DNA from: Carex sylvatica | Taxonomy: Eukaryota; Streptophyta; Magnoliopsida; Poales; Cyperaceae | Direction: 5' to 3' | Length of the DNA stretch: 64,000 bases | NCBI GenBank assembly: GCA_964058845.1 | Contig: CAXKVR010000008.1 | Span: forward strand, 186,001 to 250,000 | Part shown: piece after piece, positions 56,271-64,000 of the stretch | Numbering within the stretch: the first letter of the stretch is position 1 | Layout of the letters: the number at the start of each line of letters is the position of its first letter | Made by a program: the position numbers and the translations under genes | Notes under the pieces: model-generated | The model's database searches: none | Seen by the model: only the letters and a program-made list of their open reading frames with translations | What the model was told of the DNA's origin: nothing

Positions 56271-58039
56271 TTTGGAAAAGAACGTGCATAATTTTTGATG
56301 AGCGTCTCCATGTTCTTCATTACATAATACCCGGACTCCCGTAAATTACTTTGTGTGGAGCTCTGATCAAATATGTATTGTTTAAAATAAGATCTAATTA
56401 GTAGAGCAATTGGAACTTCAAATAAGTTGCAAGAAAATACTCGATTAAAAGATTTCTTACCTGAGACATTCTGACCTCCATTGCTCTTCTTCCCGGCGTG
56501 TGCCGACCTCCCCGAGAGATGTATGACTTAAAAGCCCTAGAATTATTAAATGTCAGTATACGATACGTACCTAGAAGTAGGCAATAGAAAGTACTTTGCA
56601 TTTTAAATTATATGTATTTTGCTTACTGTTGTAACACAGGAACAATGTAAAACTCTCGGTCATTGTTATTTAGCACTGGGTCTAGTAAGTAGGCAGCATT
56701 CTGTCTTGGGATAATAACAAGAAGCCTCCAACGTTCCCTACAATTTAAGTAATAAAATAAGATTCTTATCCTGTTAAGAATAGACAATAAATATGAGTAT
56801 AATTAGCAGCTTACTCATCTTTGTGGCATGGTAAAAATATAAGATTCATATCCTGTAACTTTAGTAAGGAATCAGTCAAGTATGAAAGGAAATGTTCACC
56901 AGCATATTTAATAGCTGTGTCGCTAAACTGACTGGGGTATAGGAAACCAATAGTTTCATTATTTTGGGCACCATTAGAAATTAGTTTCGTGCAATACCTA
57001 AAAACAATCAGTGTCAGAATGAAATAAAGGAGTTGATTGTAAAAATAGTAGATTTGTTTATAATAATAAATACTCACATCGTCCAGACTTGGATAATAGA
57101 GACGTCAATGTCGTTGAAAGTCATAAAATCACAGAGATCTTTGAAATCCACTGTTATCTGAAAGCTCTTATCCTGTAAAGCTTCCGACCTGATAGAGAGG
57201 TGGAAGGCTCCTCTTTTGGATGGTGGTATCGCAAGATATCTATCATGCAGCAGTTGGAATTCTAGGCCCAGTTCGTCCAATGCCTCCTGATTTACAAGCG
57301 GGACCCGACCCCATATTCCTTGTACAGGTATTGGTTGTCTCAGTAGCACCAATTCAGTAATACTCTTACTAGCAGTCTCATTAATTCCATCAGCAGGCCC
57401 CTGTCATGTATGATAGAATAGAGACAGAGAGAGATGAAATAGAATGAATCAATTGTATTTCATCATTAGTCTGAATCGATTACACTTGTTTATATAGCCA
57501 TCAGCTTTACATCATAACAATATATAAATAACTCTATGGTTACAGCTGTAACTAACTACCCTAACAGCTATTACTAACAGTCATATATGTCTTGTAACAT
57601 AAATAACTATAGACTAATCCTGACAATATAGATATGATTGTATCACTTTCGTGTACATGTAGCAATTTATTTAAAAAAATAGTAATTTATCCAGTCAGGT
57701 GTCTTACCTTAGTACAGTTCAGGAAATCAGCTTCTTGGTTGGCATTTGGCTTTGCTCTAGCCAATATCCAATCCCTTGTTCTTCTTACATTCCTCCTAAC
57801 AAGTCTTAAATTGATGCAAATCTTCAAAAAATAAAATCTATGTGATTGGATGTCAAGGCAAGGTCGTTCTTGCATATTTTATGTTATTGAAGAATTAAAA
57901 ATCAATAAAATATCAAATTAGGAAATTTTATCCACACATCCAAACCAGCATCACCGTCAGTAGTAATATGAATTTGTTGCGGATCAGCGACGGACCTTCT
58001 CAGTCTTTTCATAAGTGGCAAATAATTTTGGACCGACAT
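56271..58039 (-). pseudogene. Ulp1-like (C48 peptidase-fold) gene in CACTA, catalytically substituted
   Basis: Minus-strand exons that keep frame: 57402-57078, 56997-56815, 56737-56627, 56542-56459 (about) and 56362-56271. Upstream pieces are near 58039-57940 and 57875-57709 and are less certain. They read DVSIIQVWTMYCTKLIS, then FLPCHKDEERWRLLVII, LLDP, AFKSYISRGGRHTP and QSNLRESGYYVMKNME. This is the domain commonly found beside transposases in plant CACTA elements, related to SUMO proteases. In Ulp1 enzymes the triad is His before Trp, Asp, and Cys five residues after a Gln. Here the Trp, Asp and Gln are kept, but His is Arg (ERW) and Cys is Ser (RESG). The frame is otherwise well kept. 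Confidence 0.72.
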
Positions 58040-58330
58040 TGCTGAAATTAAATTACAAATCAAAGAGTAAGGAACCTCCTAAACTATAAATTATTATTTA
58101 AAGGGACTAAAGATCTAAAACTAAACCCTATAACCTTATTATCCTAAAACCCCCAAAACTAGAAAATCCTAGAAATTAAGATATAGACAGAGTGTCAGTT
58201 GTAGGAACCTTACGACGAAGAGCGCTCGATTGGTGTTGTTGAGGTGGCGGGCGATGAGTGCAATTGTCAAGACGGAGTAGCGGCGGAGAAAAAAAGTCAC
58301 CTAGATACGACCAATAATCTCAAGAGTGCG
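58040..58330 (-). other. Probable 5' leader of the Ulp1-like gene
   Basis: The minus strand upstream of 58040 carries a less AT-rich stretch (58200-58330) with pyrimidine and GCC-containing sequence, like a leader. No convincing TATA box. Confidence 0.3.
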
Positions 58331-58809
58331 CTAGAACACTTCTGTGTTGTTGGATATATATATTTTGAAAATTCTAGCTTCCCCTTTAACTGTAATGCCA
58401 TCAGCTAGTAGTCATGGTCAACAGTACTACCAATGGTGGTATATGGATAAATATGGTTGATAAATACAAACAGTACGCATGTATTTATAAATATATTTAT
58501 ATAGCAGTGTCGGATTTAACTCATCTCCGATACCTAGAGAATGGGCCTCATTTATGGTTTGAGATTAAATCTCATTGATTTGGAATTCGGACTAGCAGTA
58601 TTATTGGGCTTTGTGATTCATGTCAAGTTAAAAAGAACGGTCTAGATCCATTAATTGTAAAAGATTCCCTGTGTAGTATTGAAGAGGATGTAAATTCAAT
58701 TTAATCCACATCAATTATAGCAACATTTACTAATTAATTTTTATAACTGTGCAATTAATCAACATAAAAGTTAACGAGTTGTACATGCAATTAATATAGA
58801 TAAACAATA

Positions 58810-58940
58810 TATGAGGAGGGATCCACTTACAATTAACATTTATTGATGTTTGTTGATGCATGTTTCTTATAAATTAATATTTCTTAGGTAATAAGTAAAC
58901 AATTGTAAACAAATGTTAATCGTAAGTGGATCTCTCTTTA
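58810..58940. mobile_element. Tiny MITE inside CACTA
   Basis: GGATCCACTTACAATTAACA (58818) and its complement near 58913-58935 (TGTTAATCGTAAGTGGATC) form inverted ends about 23 bp long around an 80-bp AT-rich centre. Possibly a solo hairpin. Confidence 0.55.
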
Positions 58941-58959
58941 TGTAAACATGTTTCATTAT

Positions 58960-59420
58960 ATTTCTTTTGATTGTGCAATTAATCCACATAAAAGTTACCA
59001 TGTGCATACATGCAACACAAATACTCAAATAAACATATCCATACATAAAATTCATCTCCTTATTTACAATTACAACACATCATATATATGCAACAATTTT
59101 TTTTAATTTGATTAATTAATTCACTATATTTTATTAGACACTAAATCTATAAGATTATTATCAATTATTTTGGTTAGGTTACAAAGAAATGAGTCAAACT
59201 AACTTTCAACTAATAAAACGTGTTCTGAACAATAAATCATGTATTCATCCCAAGTCTTCGGCAGCATCACGATGGACATGTAATAATTAATTAATCCATA
59301 TAAAAGTTACCATATGTATGCAACATAAACACTCAAATAAACATCCATAAAATTCATCACAGTATTTACAATTAATTACAACACACCATATGCAAACTTA
59401 ATATGTTAATATATATAATT
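58960..59420. repeat. Direct duplication in CACTA interior
   Basis: AATTAATCCACATAAAAGTTACCATG and flanking sequence at 58977-59090 recur at 59290-59400 (TCCATATAAAAGTTACCAT, then ACATAAACACTCAAATAAAC). Spacing about 315 bp. Confidence 0.65.
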
Positions 59421-59544
59421 ACAACACAACAGTTACAACACATCATACACATTAGTAGATTAATGGTAGAATGGATTTAATATAGAGCCAAACTTAATTA
59501 ATATATTTTTTTGCATTAGAAGAGAGAACACTATGGTAGAACAA

Positions 59545-59860
59545 TTAAATGAGATGAGTGTCACAAGCTATCTAACATTCATGCAAAACATGTTCTAAAC
59601 ATTAAATCATGTTTTAATCCCGAGTCTTCGGCAATGCAAAAATAGACATACGACAGTGGGCTTACGTTGTTATTTAAACTCTTTCACAAACCACCACTTA
59701 ATTCAAAGGGAGTTTGTATAATAGATTAAACAATAATGCATTGTCACATGTCATTTTTACACTGCCGAAGAGTTGGGATCAAAACATGATTTAATTTTAA
59801 GAACATATTTTGCATGGATTTTGGACAGCTTGTGACACCCATCTCATTTAATCTACAACT
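59545..59860. repeat. Inverted repeat, arms about 100 bp
   Basis: Left arm 59545-59650 (GAGTGTCACAAGCT, AAATCATGTTTTAATCCCGA, GTCTTCGGCA) pairs with right arm 59755-59860 (TGCCGAAGA, ATCAAAACATGATTTAA, AGCTTGTGACACCCATCTC). Loop about 105 bp. Possible small foldback element. Confidence 0.75.
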
Positions 59861-60554
59861 TTACATGAAGCAACAAAATAATAAAAACAACAGATCAAGA
59901 TCAACACACAAATCACAATTAATACTGCTAGTTGTTTGTTGAGAATCGAAGATACTTCTGCCTCATTTCGGTATAATGCAACTTGTCTGTAAGGTTGCTG
60001 CATATGATGATTTAAACTTACGTCAAATTGGCAGTGTTGTCACACCAGCCCATCCATTGATTGCATCCTGGACATATATAAAATTTTATTTCCGAATTTT
60101 GTATGGTCTTCGAAAGCTTCGCAACAATTGGCTTAAGACATCTATTGCAATTATAATGTTCTAATGAGTAACGACTACTTTAGCTACTCATTTCGCCTAT
60201 ACAAAATAAAAAATAATATTAATTAATTAAATCCTAGTTTAAATTAGTTGTCTCATAATTTAATAAACTATTCAAAGTAACGATTAAAATAAACAGAAAT
60301 TAAAGAATGGAAGAGTGATCTAGTATACGAATTAATGACTCCGGGAGAGGAAATGCTGATCTTTGTCCGTCGATCGATTTGGTAAGTTAAAATTTGCAGC
60401 GAGCAATATAGCAAAATACTTAATTTGGGGATATACTGGAAGGCTCTGGAGAGAGATGAATCAACCGACCTAGGATTTATTGGAATATATAAAATATATA
60501 ACAACATCACTATCGGTTCAATATGGTAACGAGTTATTATTACTTTATACTACA
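59861..60554. other. CACTA interior, nothing recognised
   Basis: Short open frames only; no protein family recognised. Confidence 0.35.
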
Positions 60555-61008
60555 CCAACGGATCATGAAACAATCAGATGGTAATAATAACACCCTCAGT
60601 GCAATCGACCGGTTAGCCGAACCGATGTTCAAGAGTCGCTCAATACTAACTGTTTGTGAAATTTAACCGATGGCAAATGAGGGTGTTCATCAACGCCATC
60701 AGTTTGTTATCCAGAACCGATGGTAGAAAGTTCAACGTAATTACAGCGCTGCCACTTGTGACGTACACCATCTGTACGAAAGCACATGTGATAATAAAGA
60801 AGGAATGAAAAAAATATTTTTTGTAGTAGTGCTTACATATTACATTTTTTTTAATAAAATATGGTCGTGTATATTCCAATTCGCACCTTCTATACTAGAA
60901 TGAATGAGCCGAATCGATCTAATTTGAATTAAAAGAGCTCTTCTATTTGCATACGATCGCTTTCAATCGTACGACTTGATTTGAAATAATAAAACTGTAC
61001 TTTTTTAA

Positions 61009-61067
61009 CAAGAAAAATACCTGATAACAAATCTGTCACAAGAAAAATACCTGATAACAAATATGTA
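61009..61067. repeat. Two-copy 31-bp tandem repeat
   Basis: ACAAGAAAAATACCTGATAA and the next bases occur twice in a row. AACAAATCTGTCACAAG also recurs at 61378, on the far side of the MITE at 61110-61355. Confidence 0.8.
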
Positions 61068-61109
61068 CTTTTCTTTGTAGTGTATAGATGTAAATGTAAC
61101 TAATCTCAT

Positions 61110-61355
61110 AAGCTATGTTTGGTTGTGGAGTAAGAGGTGGAGTAATTTCCTTATTTTACGTTTAAGGAGTCAAACGAGGAGCAAAATAAAAGGAGTAAAA
61201 TGGAGTAAGAGGTGAGCTAAACCGGAGTAACTTACTCCACCTAGAGAGATGGTTTAGCTTGCTCCACCAAACATAATTAAGTTACTTCACCTTAGCTTAG
61301 AGTAAGCAATTTACTCCAATTTAAAGTTACTCCACAATCAAATATGACCATAGCC
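61110..61355. mobile_element. MITE with TGTTTGGTTGTGGAGTAA-type ends
   Basis: About 240 bp. ATGTTTGGTTGTGGAGTAAG at the left and its near-complement TTACTCCACAATCAAATAT at the right. The interior repeats GGAGTAA/TTACTCC motifs. No clean target duplication; class hAT or PIF not decided. It is about 510 bp upstream of GPAT. Confidence 0.65.
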
Positions 61356-61599
61356 ACTATCAGTTTTTCGAAAAAAAACAAATCTGTCACAAGTGGCAGA
61401 AACCAAGTTCACAAGTCAAAACAGAGTAGTTAAGGAGCTTAATTATGAGCTTAATAATTTCGAAATAACTGGTCCATTTACACTAAACAGTTATTAATGA
61501 ACTCGTGCTAGCTCAAATTCTTATGAGCCGAATCCATATAACTGGCCAATTCAATTACACCTCTAGTTGTGACAATCGGCGGCCATTTTAATTAATACC

Positions 61600-61867
61600 C
61601 AAAAAAAAAAAAGGAAATTTTAAAAATACTACAAGTAAAAATTCGGTAAATTTTTCGGTGCACCGCGTCCACCTAATTAACATATTTCCATACTGAATTA
61701 ATTAAACAAAGAGTACGTGAGCCAATATATATATGTCCATACTTCTCGCTCGCATGCTTTGAAGGCCTGAATCTCATTATTAATTATATAAACCCAGGTA
61801 CTCGATCACATGCCGGCAAATTCCCTGAAAGTTAACCAATTAATTAGCTAATTAGAACCAATACAAC
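61600..61867 (+). promoter_or_regulatory. GPAT promoter
   Basis: A TATA-like ATTATATAAACCC lies at about 61783-61795, roughly 75 bp before ATG 61868, giving a leader of about 45 nt. No other element assigned. Confidence 0.55.
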
Positions 61868-62539
61868 ATGTGCTCAAAGGCCTTCTATAGATCAATCCTT
61901 TTCTTCTTCAGGCATCTCCTAAGGAGGCTAAGGTTTTCTCATGGAACAAACTTAAAATTACAAAAGTGCCCTTCACTCAACCGCCTTGGTATGACCGGCG
62001 CTACACACGACGACTTAGTATTTGACCTCGAAGGCGGACTCCTACGATCAACCAACACATTTCCTTACTTCATGCTTGTAGCTTTAGAGGCAGGCTCCTT
62101 TCTAAGAGGCTTATTTCTTTTACTACTATACCCCTTGATATGTTGCCTTAGCCGTGATGCCGGTTTACGTCTCATGACCATGGTTGCATTTTGTGGGTTG
62201 AGAGTAAAGGGATTTAGGCTTGGGAAGACAGTTTTGCCAAAGCACTTTTTAGAGGATGTTGGGTTGGAGGCATTTGAGGTTTTGGGTAAATTCAAAACGA
62301 GGATATGCTTTAGTGGCATGCCTAGGGTTATGGTGGAAGGGTTTTTGAAGGAGTATTTGGGTGTCGAGGTGGTGATTGGGAGGGAAATTACAATATTTGG
62401 AGGCTATTTTACAGGGTTGATGGAGGAGGTGAAAAGGGAAGTGGAGTTGCATGCAAAACAAAGTCAAAAGAATGGTGTTGTTGGGCTTGGTGGGTTTCAA
62501 GCACACTCTTCTCATGACATCATCTTCTCAATTTGCAAG
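61868..62539 (+). CDS. Glycerol-3-phosphate acyltransferase, exon 1 (partial gene)
   Basis: First exon, 224 codons, ending at a GT donor (TGCAAG/GTCAGT) at 62539. It corresponds to the N-terminal HAD-like half of plant ER-bound sn-2 GPATs that make cutin or suberin precursors or storage-related lipids. VFDLEGGLLR at residues 51-60 occupies the phosphatase motif-I position; the DxDxT consensus found in phosphatase-active GPAT4/6/8 is not kept (DLEGG), which fits the GPAT1/2/3-like side of the family. FPYFMLVALEAGSF follows, then a hydrophobic segment (about 80-97) and FSGMPRVMVEGFLKEYLGVEVV. The acyltransferase half (HX4D box) is not in the window, so exon 2 must lie beyond the right edge after an intron of at least 1.46 kb. 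No defect seen. Confidence 0.88.
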
Positions 62540-62684
62540 GTCAGTTATTTTGTTATACTTGTATATATATATACTCATTTGAGAAATGATGTTTTATTTT
62601 ATTTCAAGTTAAGTCTTCATCTCTTATCTGTATTTAAAACAATATTTATATTTAATGTGTAAGTTGTTTATGAAATTACAAGTA

Positions 62685-62686
62685 TT

Positions 62687-62721
<35 letters not shown>

Positions 62722-62723
62722 TG
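62685..62723. repeat. (TA)n(TG)n microsatellite in GPAT intron
   Basis: Alternating TA then TG dinucleotides over about 38 bp, inside the GPAT intron. Confidence 0.9.
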
Positions 62724-63875
62724 TATAAAGCGTACGTTAATTATCTTCTTTTTAAATACTATGTCGAAAATATATAATTTTTATAATTTTTAATTTTCAG
62801 TAAGTCCAAATATAATATATATATTTTTTTATCATTGAATTAATATAAATATTCTTTGAGAATATAGATTAAAGTTGCAGATTATAGCAACTATTATTAT
62901 TTTTTAGGAAAACTATATATTACTTCTTTTTTAATTAGACGGAAATTTAATTTATACAAATCAAACCTAGATAATTAATATGATTTGGTGACTGATGGCG
63001 AAATGTGAAAGTATCATCGATTAAGGGAAAAGAATTAATGCGTTCGATGTGTCTCGAATTCAAATTTGAATTTAATAGGCTCTATATATTTTTGTCTGAT
63101 CGATGGGCCGCTTCAAATACATATATATTCGTATATATTAAACACGTACGTCCACATCTTGAAACAGAAACCACCTCTTAAATAAAAGTTAATGGGATTG
63201 CATTAACGAAACCTAACCAACATTAATTAATTAATTAATTATATATAAGAATGTTGCTCCGCGATGTCCATCGATCGTCCACGTGATCGATTCATCTACA
63301 TTTTATACATACATATGATCACATCATCATTAATTATCTTCAGTTAATTATTCGATTGTTTTATCTTTCTTAATTTATCTATTAAATTTGAGGGTTTCAT
63401 ATTAATTTACTCGATCATGATGATTAGTGTTCAGCCTAGCAGTTTCTGTCTACTTAATTATATCTACTGTTTTCTGCCTATATCTCTTCTTATTTATTTA
63501 TGTTTTTGGTAAAAATTTCTACGCACTTTTCTCTATTTTTATTATACATATATTTAGAGTTTAAAAAATATTAATTTACGTCAAAAGTTTTAATTCTGTA
63601 AAATTATTTATAACAAATATCATTCTAAAAATTTAATCTATTCGGAAATAAATATTTTTTTTAAAAACGAAGTCTGAGGAATCCTACATTAGATAGAAGC
63701 TAGCAAACCGATCATTTTCCATATCTTTCAGCAACAGAAATGCAGAAACTATTTATTTTATTTCATTTTCTCTAATATTTCGCTCGCTCGCTTGTGACTG
63801 CAATTAATAGGAATTCTATAATATCTGTACTAGTCAAAATATGTGCATAGAACAAAAATTCAAGTGCTCCAACGC
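62724..63875 (+). other. GPAT intron 1, remainder
   Basis: AT-rich with short repeats such as TTAATTAATTAATTA (63222-63240). No second exon resembling the acyltransferase domain is visible. Confidence 0.5.
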
Positions 63876-64000
63876 TAGGGGTGTCGATAAAACTATCCAA
63901 GATATTCGATAAGATGAGTATATATAGGGGTCAAAATATGAGTAAGAGCCATTTACAATAAATTAATTTATTTAGCATTTTATATTGCTTTTTAATGGTG
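63876..64000. mobile_element. Terminus of a hAT-type element, cut by window edge
   Basis: TAGGGGTGTCGATAAAACT at 63876 matches the TAGGGGTGTCAAT terminus of the element at 8135, followed by the same ATATTCGATAAG-like subterminal style. Its other end would be beyond the window, within the GPAT intron. Confidence 0.5.

Larger units (their letters stand above)
55287..60831. mobile_element. Second CACTA element, carrying a Ulp1-like gene
   Basis: Termini CACTACTAAAAAAAAAA (55287) and TTTTTTGTAGTAGTG (ending 60831), with CTT duplicated exactly at 55284-55286 and 60832-60834. 5545 bp. Subterminal regions (55310-55500 and 60555-60790) share CCGATGG/CCATCGG motifs. The interior has a minus-strand Ulp1-like gene but no TNP2 transposase that I can recognise. 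The family differs from the element at 36309 in its terminal bases. Confidence 0.9.

Noticed and set aside
61868..62662. The full 264-codon frame as the GPAT protein
   Set aside because: Family similarity ends at SHDIIFSICK, exactly at a GT donor; the following 40 codons are AT-rich intron translation.

Overview
This is a flowering-plant nuclear window (about 64 kb, AT-rich). Evidence: spliced genes with GT-AG introns and plant-specific families (a clade-D-like PP2C, a FAR1-related transcription factor, a plant galactokinase, a GPAT-type acyltransferase), plus plant-type Ty1/copia, LINE-L1, CACTA, hAT, Stowaway-like and MULE-like elements. I cannot fix the species. Four host genes are supported, all on the + strand: a PP2C phosphatase (3935-6464, 4 exons, 360 aa), a single-exon FAR1-related (FRS) protein (21366-23528, 720 aa), galactokinase (26856-33699, 13 exons, 497 aa) and the first exon of a glycerol-3-phosphate acyltransferase that runs off the right edge (61868-62539). 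They look like unrelated housekeeping or regulatory genes, with no operon or cluster logic.

Layout: 1-3400 holds repeats (direct copies, a short-motif tandem array, a small MITE). 3.4-6.5 kb is PP2C. A near-perfect foldback MITE lies at 7527-7951. At 8135-13593 a small hAT-type element has been split by a complete but inactivated Ty1/copia retrotransposon (8389-13320). 13.6-20.8 kb is gene-free and holds palindromic MITEs, a 31-bp minisatellite rich in GGGCC and a dead LINE 3' fragment. The FRS gene follows, then two inverted-repeat elements, then galactokinase, which carries a SINE in one intron.

From 34.6 to 52.5 kb is a nested complex: a foldback element with arms of about 555 bp, then a LINE-L1 split twice, first by a 6.1-kb CACTA element (36309-42419) inside ORF1 and then by a gag-only LTR element (46678-51083) inside the reverse transcriptase, where a deletion has also removed the catalytic core of the LINE. 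Beyond it are two hAT MITEs with 8-bp duplications (52812-53658, 54071-54698) and a second CACTA element (55287-60831) carrying a Ulp1-like gene whose catalytic His and Cys positions are substituted. The GPAT gene and the start of another hAT-like terminus close the window.

The strongest observations are transposon archaeology readable to the base: target duplications, insertion order, a CACTA insertion whose precise removal would reopen a LINE frame, and a Ulp1-like domain that looks catalytically dead. I found no clearly new host gene system. All spans were read by eye; repeat boundaries without a stated duplication are approximate.
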